Both the position numbers and the translations under genes were made by a program. The notes under the pieces were generated by a model. It worked only from the letters and a program-made list of their open reading frames with translations. It was not told the origin of the DNA and did not search any database. A DNA stretch of 64,000 bases from Strongylocentrotus droebachiensis (lineage: Eukaryota > Echinodermata > Echinoidea > Camarodonta > Strongylocentrotidae), in the NCBI GenBank assembly GCA_035222895.1, contig JAVYIG010007870.1, forward strand, positions 1 to 64,000, in the 5' to 3' direction. Below are positions 10,101 through 19,948 of this stretch, one piece after another. Positions within the stretch are counted from its first letter, which is position 1. The number at the start of each line of letters is the position of its first letter.

Positions 10101-12796
10101 ACACAATAGCACCGATGTGTGGCTGATCGACAAATTTGACACTAGGCTAACGTGCCCAGTATTCGGTCAGACAGCCGTTTCAACAGCTGTAACAATTTTT
10201 AAAAAAATTAATGAGCCGCGAAACTTGCACAAATCAGGTGGCTGAACAACTTTTCTTAACTCTCAAAATTAAATCATATATAGGTAGGCACATTCATGGG
10301 GCACTAGAGGGCGCTTCGCGCTCGTATGAAAATCTGAATGGCCTTGCTGCGGTGGGTCGGCAATAATCAGCCCAAAACTTGGATATGGGAGGGTGGAAGG
10401 ATATATCTTTTTTATAATGTTATCTGGTCTTACCCTTAACCATCCTATGTTTAATCTATGTAGAAATAACATGCGAGTACGATAAGAGAAACATCGGGCC
10501 CATTACTGATGCAACTTTTGAAATATCAGCCTAGAAATGACCACCAAACGGAAAAAAATGACATTTTTTCCCGACAAATCTTCATAAAATCTGAGTTATA
10601 AACAAGTCACATCTAGGTACACTAATACAAATACAATTTTCTGAAAATTCAGGTATGATTTATTAAGTTTCTTTCAAGTATATTTCTGCGCATTGCAGCG
10701 CCAATATTCTACACTGCTTCAAAATCACCCTTGAAATTTTTTTTTGCAACGAATTTGTTACGAGGTCCGCGAGTGTTCCCCGTTCCTTGCGTGTTGAAAG
10801 TTTGGTAATACATAGTTTCCATTGACTCGCGCACGAAAAAATGGTCGAAAACAAAATGTCAAATGAAGAAATAAACAAGCTTTTGTATAGTTATAAGAGT
10901 TCTACCGAGGTTTCTTTGTCGATTTAATTTATTATATAGTCTCAATTAGAATTCAGAATTATCTCACTAAAAAGTTAAGAAACCGACGATGTTCTCGATC
11001 GTAGATATTTTCATTTTGCCAGCAGCCGATCTAGCGTTGTTTGGGCAAAAAGCTAGGCCGCTGCCTTCCCACCAGAAACCTTTCCGAGTCCCGCTAAAAT
11101 TGCGCGCTGCGGAGCTCCGAAGCTGCGTTGGTATCGGTGGCAAACTCTCAGCCGGCTAGCTCCCCACGACGGACCATTCGCGGTATGGCGAGAGTGTGTG
11201 TGCAGTGAAGTACGATTTTGGATTCGAGAACGCACGTAATGCAACCGTGCGCATCATTTTCAGCTGTCGAATGTCTACGACCAATTTTACATGTACGATT
11301 TTTAGTACAGATACTTGGTCAGTTTTCTTCTTATATCTTTGGTTTTACAACATTTAAAAATATAATTTCTTCAAATTTGCTCCTGACTCGGTTCAGAGTA
11401 ATTGTCTGATGTGTTTTCAAGTCAATTTTTTGAATATATTTTTTTGCATGAATTTGCCTAATATAGGGCCCCGGAAAGATCTCCAACTTAACTCGAAATT
11501 GGTCAGTGTCGCACAACTTTCTGCACTTCCGCGTTCTGTTAGCCCATGCGCTAACATGCATAGCCATATGTAGAAGTCTATTGCGAAACAACTACGTGTG
11601 CTGTCGCAATGAATTTAGTATGTGTGTGAAGAGAATCACTTCCGTGTTCACTCCATCGCAGCGAATTTGCAAACGACGCACTTGCAGATGTACAAGAGGT
11701 ATTTATACGATACCCTTGCCATGCGGTATCGCTCGTCCAGTATTCGGTCAACGCATTGACAATCATGCTTTATCGCCCGATTTTGTGAAAATAGTGCGCA
11801 AATACGCTTCGCTCCTTGACAACAGTTACCACGCACAAATCGTGTGACCAAATTCTAATCGGCGCGACCAAATTCTAATCGGCGCGACCGAATTCTGGGC
11901 AGTAAAATGCTCCGTCTTCTTTCGGAAATATTTTTCTTATCATCATTCTTTATTTTAAGCGACTATAAAATCCTGTTAGAGGAATAATTTTCTTTTCTTT
12001 TGATGGGTAGATTGTAAAATAAAAGAGGTAAAACTAAGAATTCAAAATATTAGTGATTACCGAATACTGGGCACTCTACCCTAAGTCTAGGATTGATATC
12101 TGCAAATTATGACACGATATCACATGCACTCAGTGATGCAGTGGATTTTGAATGAAAGAAGGTGGGCATTATAGGACTACGTCTTAAATTAGAGCCCGTG
12201 AAGACAGGTAACTACAGGTAACTAGACAGGCTCTAGGCCTAGATCTAGACATTTGTGTAGACTTAGAAAGCTAGATCTAACGTTAACTGTTAGACCCTAA
12301 TTTTAATTTTTAAATTATTCTTTTTAATTTTAACATCATGTCATCAGGACAGTAAATTTAAAAAATTGTATTTTACTGCTATTCAGGTGTCATCAATTGT
12401 CACTAAAGTACCGATTTTGAGTGAAATCAGTTCAGTTTGTAGTACAGTGATGTTTGAAATGTTGAGAATCGATAGCACAGCTTTTATTACACACAGCCAG
12501 GAATGTAATGCAGCTATGTGTGGGCCCGGTCCACGCCAGATATATGGCATAGACCCCCTATGCATGTTGCGCTTCACGTTGGCGTTGCAGCGCAACAAGA
12601 CAAGAATGCGTTTTCGACGTGAGACATCGAAGTTCAAATAACTAATTAAAAAACTTAAAGATCTACCTAACGATGCTGTTAAAGTTGCCGGTGAAATAGA
12701 GCTGTGATAAGATCTTAGAGGCCTGCTAGCTTGGCTCCTTGAAAGACTAAAAATTCGAGCTAATCGACGCATGCCAACACTCCTGGAGGCTGCCAT
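989..12796 (-). CDS. TRAP1: TRAP1 (mitochondrial Hsp90 chaperone), 5' part of the gene, 4 exons
   Basis: TRAP1 is the Hsp90-family ATPase of the mitochondrial matrix. Four minus-strand exons, 12667-12796, 6104-6307, 4016-4098 and 989-1135, have GT/AG borders and join in phase to 188 codons with no stop. The product begins with an Arg/Ser-rich, acid-free leader typical of a mitochondrial transit peptide. It continues with an acidic linker ending in [10 protein letters not shown], then the HEFQAET...[11 protein letters not shown] helix and [17 protein letters not shown]. The last two are signature TRAP1/Hsp90 N-terminal sequence and include the Glu and Asn of the Bergerat ATP site. The rest (DxGxG motif, middle and C-terminal domains) lies left of position 1. 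Identification rests on remembered family motifs, not a search, but the match is strong. Confidence 0.93.
1243..1681 (+). mobile_element. Inverted-repeat element carrying a reverse-transcriptase fragment, copy A
   Basis: The termini read TACCGTATATAACG and CGTTATTTACGGTA, an imperfect inverted repeat, followed inward by GTATAAACCGC-type sequence at both ends. Between them is a stretch matching copy B, including CCCCTCCACCTGGCGCTATG and a plus-strand fragment of a LINE reverse transcriptase (ATGGTGTACCACAAGGTTCT, the GVPQGS turn). Copy A lacks part of the block present in copy B. It lies in TRAP1 intron 3. Confidence 0.8.
1783..1835. repeat. G17 run facing a C23 run
   Basis: G at 1783-1799 and C at 1813-1835 with a 13-bp spacer. 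The runs are complementary and could fold back, or form quadruplexes on both strands. Run lengths in an assembly may be inexact. Confidence 0.8.
2686..3182 (+). mobile_element. Inverted-repeat element carrying a reverse-transcriptase fragment, copy B
   Basis: Same family and orientation as copy A, with the same termini. The internal RT-derived segment reads on through GTACCACAAGGTTCTATCCT and AGGTCCCTACTG, i.e. V-P-Q-G-S-I-L-G-P, a diagnostic non-LTR reverse-transcriptase motif. A run of more than 20 A's follows near 3085. The rest of the RT is absent, so the fragment is passenger DNA. Confidence 0.82.
3183..4015. other. TRAP1 intron 3, mostly unassigned
   Basis: AT-rich intron DNA. At about 3898-3960 is a short relative of the TACCGTA element (GTATAAGACC...CTTATACACGGAGATTTAC). 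The rest shows no exon or repeat I can name. Confidence 0.5.
4016..4098 (-). CDS. TRAP1: TRAP1 exon 3: N-terminal ATPase helix
   Basis: The exon is 83 nt, with acceptor CTTCTAG and donor GTTAGT. It encodes [20 protein letters not shown] followed by SLYSENE, nearly identical to the first helix of the Hsp90 N-terminal domain in TRAP1 proteins. It ends in phase 0, and exon 4 continues with VFIREL, so the junction reads SENE-VFIREL (family: SEKEVFIREL). Both junctions are unambiguous. Confidence 0.95.
4792..5055. mobile_element. Short inverted-repeat element (MITE-like)
   Basis: The ends carry AAAGGGGGTGTAGCATG and its complement (CATGCTACACCCCCTTT), 264 bp apart, in TRAP1 intron 2. An open frame across it (minus strand) resembles no protein I know and is treated as fortuitous. 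A second inverted pair (AGCCCA...CTGACTT / AAGTCAGCCCAG, about 4520-4675) lies just upstream. Confidence 0.7.
5404..5722 (+). pseudogene. RecQ-like helicase fragment (motifs I and Ia), antisense in TRAP1 intron 2
   Basis: The plus-strand frame encodes [20 protein letters not shown] then TLPTGSGKS (Walker A, motif I) and [14 protein letters not shown] (motif Ia), the N-terminal part of a RecQ-family DEAH-like helicase. It is truncated: the DEAH box and later motifs are missing. A TAG at 5467-5469 interrupts the frame just upstream of [11 protein letters not shown] donor-like GTATGT follows at 5723-5728, so this may be one exon of an inserted gene or transposon. The sequence downstream contains only TRAP1 exon 2 on the other strand. 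Identity as a helicase fragment is firm; the origin is not known. Confidence 0.8.
6104..6307 (-). CDS. TRAP1: TRAP1 exon 2: presequence/linker
   Basis: The exon is 204 nt, with acceptor CATTTAG and donor GTATGT. It encodes a basic stretch ([16 protein letters not shown]) followed by an acidic linker ([20 protein letters not shown]). Vertebrate TRAP1 has a similar 'EEPLHSII' segment just before its HEFQAET helix. The exon ends in phase 1 (TCT G) and continues with GA GAC of exon 3. The R-QYSS junction could be the presequence cleavage area, which is inference. Confidence 0.85.
6560..7335 (+). repeat. TGACC-rich dispersed repeat, copy 1
   Basis: Tandem-like ~150-170 bp units with GACCTTTGACC, GTGACCTGAAATTCTACTCA and GATACTTGATAAC, ending in a CG-rich CTGCTGCCGTCGTCGCCGTC box and AGGCGAGACAAAAA. 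A longer copy is at 42930-44430, and both begin GATATGATGAAAAATTGAGG. One perfect DR1 nuclear-receptor motif (TGACCTTTGACCT) sits at 6848-6860. Confidence 0.82.
7336..8769. other. TRAP1 intron 1, no assigned feature
   Basis: AT-rich intronic sequence. The segment near 8325-8390 (GGTTTGGCTGGACCGCGATGAA) recurs at about 9560-9600, indicating a dispersed repeat. No exon seen. Confidence 0.5.
8780..9060 (+). repeat. Dispersed repeat resembling a LINE 3' region
   Basis: Contains TATAGCGCTTAATAAAAATG, a CCCCGGTCATTGGATTCA box, CTCCCTGGGGAGC, CTCCTGGGTGGAGAG and CTTGCCAAAGGATATTAGTG. I recognise this order as a widespread 3' tail repeat in marine invertebrates. It is non-coding; family assignment is from memory. 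Confidence 0.55.
9115..9312 (-). mobile_element. One end of a TTAA-bounded element (partner of 58299-58827)
   Basis: Begins TTAAAGGTACTATATGTCCC and continues with sequence matching, in reverse, 58650-58827 (GCAAGGAAACCTGTTTACTT, CTATTGAGTGACTGACTG). The other half is missing, so it is a truncated copy. A fragment of the TACCGTA family follows immediately (9345-9485). Confidence 0.7.
9345..9485 (-). mobile_element. Short copy of the TACCGTA inverted-repeat family without the RT insert
   Basis: Contains GATGCACCCCTATTTTTGGG, TTTTTTTCGGCGGCAAAAAA and ACACAGAGATTTACGGT, the outer parts of the element at 60609-61117. The RT-derived block is absent, suggesting a simpler ancestral form or an internal deletion. 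Confidence 0.65.
9843..9860. repeat. Poly-G run
   Basis: About 18 consecutive G's. Similar runs occur at about 4362-4379, 33596-33610 and 55246-55262, and C runs near 13078-13092, 40626-40642 and 45730-45742. Confidence 0.8.
10152..12074. mobile_element. Candidate 1.9-kb inverted-repeat element
   Basis: GTGCCCAGTATTCGGT begins at 10152 and its complement ACCGAATACTGGGCAC ends at 12074. Related internal motifs occur at about 11737 (CCAGTATTCGGTC) and 11875-11900, with a short direct repeat CCAAATTCTAATCGGCGCGA at about 11848-11886. GC content is higher than in the surroundings and GGCGC boxes are frequent. No transposase-like frame and no clear target duplication are visible, so the boundaries are tentative. 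Confidence 0.45.
12667..12796 (-). CDS. TRAP1: TRAP1 exon 1: start codon and mitochondrial transit peptide
   Basis: The ATG at 12794-12796 has a good Kozak context (AAC before, G after), and an in-frame TAG lies upstream at 12839-12841, which fixes the start. The 43 codons begin [20 protein letters not shown] and continue rich in Arg and Ser with no acidic residue, as expected for an amphipathic matrix-targeting leader. The donor GTAGAT follows at 12661-12666 and leaves phase 1. That matches the two-nucleotide start of exon 2, creating an Asp codon across the junction. Intron 1 is about 6.4 kb. The exon was chosen by phase and targeting character because transit peptides are poorly conserved. 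Confidence 0.78.
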
Positions 12797-13077
12797 GTTG
12801 GATTTTACGAGGACAGAGATACAATACAGGTCAATGAACTATTAAGCTCGCAAAAAGAAGGTGTAAATGTCGGTGTTTAGTTTGCTTGGATTGCTTGCTT
12901 ACAAAAGTGTTATTCTTTTCATGTGCTCTGTATGAATAGTTTATTATTATAATTATTGTTGTTGTCAGAATTGTTGATATATCAGTAAAATTATTATTTG
13001 ATTGAAAATATGTTATGCCATATGATGTTAATTACAGTTTGAGATTGTTGATGTTTTAGCAGTTTGAATAACAAATA
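12797..13077 (-). other. Presumed TRAP1 5' flank
   Basis: This sequence lies upstream of the TRAP1 ATG. It holds the in-frame TAG at 12839-12841. I see no TATA box or initiator that I would defend. Confidence 0.4.
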
Positions 13078-13117
13078 CCCCCCCCCCCCCCCAAAAAAAA
13101 AAACCCAGTCTTATGTC

Positions 13118-13720
13118 TTCTCTCTCCCTCTTAGAATCCTTTCATCTCTCTAGGCTCTTGTCGGATCTCTCTCCCTCTGCTAGCTCTCTTTCATTTTCTT
13201 TTGTCTCGATCATTGCTCCCTCCTATAGTCTATCTCTCTCTATATAGCTATCTTCCCTTTCCTCTTGTCATCTCTCTCTATACTAGCTAGCTCTCTTTCC
13301 TCTTCTTTTTCCTCTCCTCTTGTCTTATCGCTCCCTCCTATATAATATCTCTCTCTCTCTCTCGGTTCCCCTTTCACTTGTCTTCTCTCTCCATATACTA
13401 GCTCTTTTTCCTTTCCTTTTGTCTTCTCTCTCCCTCCAAGCTCTCTTTTTTCTTCTCCTGTCTTCTCTCTCCCTCCTAGCTCTCTTTCATCTCCTCTCCT
13501 CTTCTCTCTCTCTCACCCTTAGCTCTCTTGTCTTCTCACTCCCTCTCTCTCTCTTCTTCCCTCTCTCTCTCTCTCTCTTCTTCCCTCTCTCTCTCTCTCT
13601 CCTCCTCTCTCTCTCCTCTTCTCTCTCCCCCTCTTGTCTTGTCCCCCTCTTGTCTTGTCCCCCTCTTGTCTTGTCACTACCTCCGCTAGCTCTTCTCTCT
13701 CTCTCTTTCTCTCCTTCCAC
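13118..13720 (+). repeat. ~600-bp polypyrimidine (CT-rich) tract
   Basis: Almost uninterrupted C/T on the plus strand with repeated CTCTCT, CTTTCCTCTTGTCTTCTC and CCCCCTCTTGTCTTGT units (three adjacent copies near 13620-13670). It can form triplex (H-) DNA. Long open frames on both strands here are artefacts of composition. Confidence 0.93.
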
Positions 13721-13740
13721 TTCTACATCGAATCTTGGTA

Positions 13741-16700
13741 GCTCAATGGTGTCTTGCCAAGTGCTTTGAACATCACATTTGGCAAAGGTGACCTTAACCT
13801 CATCTATTTTTGTTTAATATTTGTTTCTTCTCTTTTTTCATTCATATCTCATTTTTCCCCTTTAATAATTCCCTCTTTCCCTCTCTTCTGGCATCTAACA
13901 TATTCTGATCAGATAATTGTTTCAGCATCATGATAATATATTTTATTTGTATGCAGATTGATACCAATCTGCACACATAACTGCTAGCACCAAATGATTA
14001 TACCATTGAGCAAAGTGGTGAAATCAAATTTATGTTCTCATAGATTTAAGAGAAATAAATTGATACAGAAAATGGCTTATTGGTTTAAGAATGATACTAA
14101 TGATGCATATTTGCTGTATAAAGCATGGTAATCAATAAATAACATCTGGCTAAAATTGTATTGGTAGATTCTTAGTACTTTAATTAAACACATGTATTTT
14201 CATCAAAATTGAAGAACTTGAATCTGCTCCAACCATTACATGGCAATGATCAAAATATATACATTTTGAATTTATTAATGTAAATATCTTAACATGCATT
14301 ATATTAACTGCAAATATTACTTGAGCATAAACTACTTTGGAAACTGATCCATGTGCGTTCATTTGAATTTCGAGATAAATAATATATATCCAGCAGAGAA
14401 AGATGAAAACATTATATCTTCAATTTTGCGGAAGAACAATAATTTCAGTGTTTAGGATCACATACATATCAACATTAACAGACATATTTGTTCAATTAAA
14501 AATAATAAGCTCAATCAAATTACAGAGACAAACGTAAAATAAGGAACATGTATACAAAATTATCAGTACACAAATGGCTAAGATATCAGTATACCAGAAA
14601 GCACAATTACATTAAACATAACACATCCATTTCTATGTTTACATGGATTTGAATATTACAAAGCAACATGAAAATGGACAAGAAATATCCTGATAATCTT
14701 CTTTTTAAACTGTAATATGCTTGAGCACAACCTCATATGAAAAAAGGCACTTACATGTACCGCTAACCTCAATGACAAACTTTTAAACATAAAATAGCTA
14801 TCATTACACCATTTCTTGTGTAAATGGTTGCATTTTAAAAGTGAACAAAGAAAAAAATATTCCTGTTTTCAAACTATTTCAAACACATCGCTTTCTGTCA
14901 GCGAATGCATGATTATCACTGACAGATATATATATTTTGAACCATGTGCATGAAAATAGAAATCCGATGACCATATTTCGCTGTTATAATTGCACTGAAG
15001 AAAACAAAACTGAGATGTTATGATTTCAATATATGAAAGAAATAAATGACCTTAAGTATAGAATATATAGGAAAAGTGTAACATTAATAATGAATAAATA
15101 CATGTATTTCGGTTTTCAAATAATTTATTAAAAAATCATGACTTTCAATCACATTAACAGACACGTACAAGTGTGGACAAAAAAAGGCTTAGCTATTTAA
15201 AAAATAGATGAATTTACATGTACATCTTGTTTTTTTCAGAAACATTTTTTTTCTCTGCTTGAATCTTATCTAAGGCTGATAAAGTCATTTCAATATCAAA
15301 GGGCATTTGAAGAGGATGAGATACCTGTATCACTGCAGTGTGAAGATGTTCTAATTGTATCTGCATTTTCATTACATAAAGAAAAGACACCTGTATATGA
15401 AGGCCCTTCTTGTGGCTAATACGGACCCCCCCCCCCCCACACTCAGTGTTATTTAGGGTACGCATATGCATGTTCCCTCCTTTTGAAAACACCCCCTAAG
15501 TCCGGTGTATAAGACAGGCTTTTGTGTACTACGAGCCAGACTTTGGTGCCTCAAAAGTACCCCTTTACCGGACATTTTGGTAACACGCATGGTATCCCTC
15601 CGATCACGGAGTGGGGGGCCGGGAATAGGGATCAATATTTATCAAGATAGATTACCGACTGGACTAAATTTAAAAAGTAATGGTATTATTTATCAGTGAT
15701 TACTATTTTTAAAAGTCTGAAAGTTGCAAAAAAATTATAAGTAATCATGTGAGAAAATAAGTTACCCGCTCACTATTAACATTGAAGAATCAGTCATTTT
15801 TTATGCCATAATTGAAGATGCACCCTATCGCCGTGTCATTTTAAATATTGTTCAAGTGAATAAACAAATCATAAACAAAATGAAAAACTCCAGTCTGAAC
15901 ATAATAAACAAAACATAGAACTTGAGCTTTAAGAATACAACAGATAAAAGTCATACAATTGCCTTGATAAAGTTTTTTGGGGGCAACAGGCTTTCCAAGA
16001 CCCAGAAGAAGAAAAAATTCCCTCATATTTTATTATCAAACAATAATCTTAATATTTTCTCTGCTATATGTACTAAACTTTCAAAGTATAAAACACTTCA
16101 TTGTAAGAAATTTGATGACATCACAATAAACCTGAAAGTAGTACAACAAAACAACACAAATCTTGTGTGAGTGATGGTCAAAAAGTCATAGCAAAAAGAT
16201 GAACATAATTGTTTGAAGTTTTGAAATTGACATAAGATGATGTAAGATAACTGTCATCAATATCATTTATTTCAACAAAAAATCAATACAGCAGTACATA
16301 ATTTTTTCACAACACAGAATTAAAAATTGTTAAAAAAAACAGAAATAAATCTTTGGCTGAGTATGTGTTCCTATATTATCTACTTGCACATGTAATTACA
16401 CAAAATATATATAAAAGGTCATCTGCTATTTTTAAGTCAGAGCTTTAAGTATATCTTTGAACTCTGTTACAAAGCATACATGTGTATTAAGAAATACCTT
16501 ATTTACTACATGTACATGTATCATCAATAAGGTCTGTTGCTTCATCTCCATTTCTTTTTCTTATAAATTATGTCCAAATGATGATATGACATGGCGAATA
16601 CTGATACAGGGAATTCTGTCATTTCTTATTCTTTGTATTCCTTTTTGCTATGTCATTATCATTTCAAGTCACAGAATATTATTGGGTTGTGACAGATCTT

Positions 16701-18430
16701 CAAAGTACACACGGTACAAAGAGCTTAAGCACAGGAAGACAACAATGCAGCATAATTATGATATGATATTGAGAAAAAAAGAGAGGAATGAGAGGAGAAG
16801 ACGATGGGGAGCAGAGAAAGAGGCTAAAGGGAAGGGAGAAAAAGGAAGAGAAAATGTAGAAAAGGGGAAAAGAAAGGGAAGAGGAAGAGAAGAAACAAGA
16901 AGAAGAAGAGAAAGAGAAGAAGACAAGAGGGAGAAGAGAAGAGGAAGAAGAGAAGAGGAAGAATAGAGAAAAGATTTAACAAGAAATATGGGCAGGAAGA
17001 AAGAGATGGGTGATTATAAAAATCACAAGAGCAAGATAAACAATAATTTCAAAAACTTAAAAAGGAATCTTCATGGAAGAAGAATGTATCATGATTAATT
17101 ATAGAAAGATCATAGATACACACAAAAATTATGGAAATGCAGTTTTACTAGTTTTTTTTAAAGGTTAACTTTAAGTAATACATGATTTCTAAAGCTTGGG
17201 TGCAGTGGTCATTCCTTTTTTTTTCAATGGTGGTATGGTGTCTAAAATGATTTCATGATAATTTTGGAAGACCATATTTGAGGTTCACAGAATGTCATTG
17301 CTTTACATCTACAGAAAATCTAGACTAGAAGTCTGTCAGGAGCTAGGGCAATGATATTATGCCAATAATTTTCATCTACATAAGTGCTTCATAACATTTT
17401 TTCTAAATGCATTAAAGATGACATTGCCATAGTCATCATATTCATTCAAGCACACAATGTGTGGCACCATCTCCACTCCTTAAAGTACTCCTACAAAAAG
17501 ATTTTTTAGGACATACATTTTGTTTTACAGCATCCTCTGAAGTTTCTAATTCCCTCTTGGGTATCGAATGGAAAAATGTTTTTTAGCATGATATGATACA
17601 GGTATTTACTGTGCTTTCTACTTTCAAGGTAATTAGGAAAGAGGTACATTTAAACACCAATTTGCATTATCATTTATCATTTGTCGATTTAAGTCTATAA
17701 TACTCTTTTTTTTTCTTAGAAAGATAAAAATTCAAGTTATTGTTTCTTTCATGTGCTAAAGAAATGTAATATATTACTATCTAGTATCATCATTGTAAAA
17801 ATCAATATCTATCACAAAATCTGTCCAATAAACGGATTGCTTCATGGTTTAGCTTATCAAAGTTTTCTCAAAATTTGCATTTCATGAAAATTGAAAAAAA
17901 TCTGGATTAGCTTTGCAAGTCTTTCTTTCATTTTTTTTAAACACTTTGTTCCCAAAGCGAAATTTGTTTGGATCACACTAAATTATTGGCCACGTCTCTC
18001 ACAAATTGTATCAGTACAGTTGTTTAAAGACAGAAAAATGGCCTCCAGATGAGAATAAAACATGTATACAAATGCTATGTACATGTAGAACTTTAACATA
18101 AATAAAACACCCTCTCTTAAAAAGGGTGATTTCACAAAAAATGTTAGTCACAAATGCACACAAGATAGGCATAATGATAGCAAGGAGTATTCATTAAACA
18201 AGACAAATGTGACTGCATCTATTTCATGCCTCCACCCTAAATTCAGTATAGGAAATAGATGGAATTATTTGTGACATATCGCAATGAAAACATAAAGCCT
18301 GTAATCAAATGTCAGCTGATGATAATGATCTTGGCCTTCTAGCCCCCAAAATGTAATTGATCATCTTCCTATAGTTATACTGTCACCATAGCTCATACCT
18401 CAAGAGTTCTTGACATATTGTGATAACGAG
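13741..18430 (-). other. Intergenic DNA and possible long 3' UTR of TBC1D1/4
   Basis: AT-rich sequence between the TBC1D1/4 stop and TRAP1. No gene on either strand. Several AATAAA-type signals exist on the minus strand but none can be singled out as the polyadenylation site. Confidence 0.45.
16776..16965 (+). repeat. Purine-rich (GA-rich) tract
   Basis: About 190 bp of almost pure A/G (AGAGGAAGAAG-type units). The open frame across it encodes only Arg/Glu/Lys repeats and is not a gene. Confidence 0.9.
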
Positions 18431-18439
18431 GGTGATACC

Positions 18440-18940
18440 TCAAATTTAAAAAATTGACCTCTATGACATTTGACCTTTGTTTTACTTACCCTAAACTCTG
18501 ATGAGGTTTTTTTTCATACGGTGATAAACACTGTCCCCAAGTTTGAAGTTCATATCTCGAGTGGTTCTTGAGATATTGTGATAACTGTAATTTCAGAAAT
18601 TTGAGACCCATGACCTTTGACTGACATACCCCCAAGTTTTATCAGATTGTCTTCCAATGATGATACATACTATGACCAATTTGAACCCCATAGTGGTTCT
18701 TGAGATTTCGTGATAAAGTGGGTTATAGCTGGAATTTCAGAAGTTGACCTTTGTGACTAAATATACCTTTGACCTAGTTACTCCAAAATCTAATCAGATT
18801 GTCTTCCTATAATGATACATACTATCATCAAATTTGAACTTCATAACTCAAGTGGTTCTTGAGATATTGCGGTAACGATAAATTTGGATGGACGGACAAC
18901 CCCAAAACATAAGGGCTCCGGCACCAACTGAGGCATAAAA
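18440..18940 (+). repeat. TGACC-rich dispersed repeat, diverged copy
   Basis: About three ~120-150 bp units sharing TTGACCT, TTTGACCT, GATTGTCTTCCAATGATGAT and GTGGTTCTTGAGATATTG. It ends with GGATGGACGGACAACCCCAA and a GGCACCAACTGAGGC box, a characteristic invertebrate repeat tail. It is related in style to the 6.5-kb and 43-kb repeats but is a different family. Confidence 0.65.
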
Positions 18941-19319
18941 ATCATTCAATTCAACTCTATACTATCTTATATCACATCAATTCTTTTTGCAAGTAAATAG
19001 AAGAGCACATAAATGCGGTTGACAATTCCTGCACACGATAAAGGCCACTGATTCAAAATAACAAACAATCAAAAAACAATCTCTGAACACAAAACAATAA
19101 TGCCAGTCTCAGATGGTAATAGCACAAGAATAAATCTATTTAAAGCTTTTGCTTACTGTATATATTATGTACATGTGTTAACAATAAATTTAACTCCTTT
19201 AAACACATTCATCTCCTATAAACAGAAACACTGTTTGACAGATATTTTGTTCAGAAAACTACATATACCCCTTTGTTTTAAATTGTCTTCTTTTGAAATT
19301 CTAGTTTCACTTACAGAGG

Positions 19320-19384
19320 TGTGGTCCTAAAGTCTTTCCCTTTCACTCACTTTCACTCGGACGCTATTGACCTTGTGTCCTTAA
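19320..19384 (-). repeat. Degenerate copy of exon P tail, distal half
   Basis: Matches 19916-19980, including the TGA that ends the reading frame and the AAGTGA after it. Together with 19803-19918 it makes one ~180-bp tandem copy, split by the TTAA element at 19381-19802. Confidence 0.75.
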
Positions 19385-19802
19385 AGGGATAGTCCACCCC
19401 AGGATTTTCTTTAGCTGACGATATAGACCTAATAATACCATGAAGAATGATACAAGTCTCATTAAAATCCATGATCACATAACGAAGATATATCGACTTT
19501 TTTATCGAAAATCAGCCGCCCCCCAAATGCAATAGCGTTACATGGGCATGAAATGTTGCGAGCTGCCATAAGAAGGCAGCTCGCAACATACGTCACAATT
19601 TCGATACTATCGGTTATTTTTGGCGATCGTTTCATGCCCATGTAACGCTATTGCATTTGGGGGGCGGCTGATTTTCGATAAAAAAGTCGATATATCTTCG
19701 TTATGTGATCATGGATTTTAATGAGACTTGTATCATTCTTCATGGTATTATTAGGTCTATATCGTCAGCTAAAGAAAATCCTGGGGTGGACTTTCCCTTT
19801 AA
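19381..19802. mobile_element. Near-perfect palindromic element with TTAA ends
   Basis: Arms of about 170 bp (TTAAAGGGATAGTCCACCCC at the left, its near-complement at the right) surround an ~80-bp centre. TTAA lies at both boundaries, the target-site signature of piggyBac-type elements. It has no coding capacity and is a fold-back MITE. It splits a tandem copy of exon P, so it inserted after that duplication. Confidence 0.85.
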
Positions 19803-19918
19803 TCATTATGCATGGCACCATCAGCCTCACTCATATTTGTGTTGGCACTCTCCTCGGTTCCAATGATACCCCTGCTGTTGTTCCTCAGGCTCTCCTCTTT
19901 CAGGGAGCGGAGCTTGTT
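19803..19918 (-). repeat. Degenerate copy of exon P tail, proximal half
   Basis: Aligns to 19981-20095 at a constant offset of 177 bp. Read on the minus strand, LKEESLRNNSRGIIG matches [15 protein letters not shown] of the real protein, and SEAD follows in both. It lies beyond the stop codon, so it is presumed 3' UTR. Confidence 0.82.
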
Positions 19919-19948
19919 GGTTCTAAAGCCTTTCTCTATTGCTCACTT

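Noticed and set aside
13320-13769. Open frames of 149 (plus) and 77 (minus) codons
   Set aside because: Leu/Ser or Arg/Glu repeats dictated by the CT-rich tract; no protein character.
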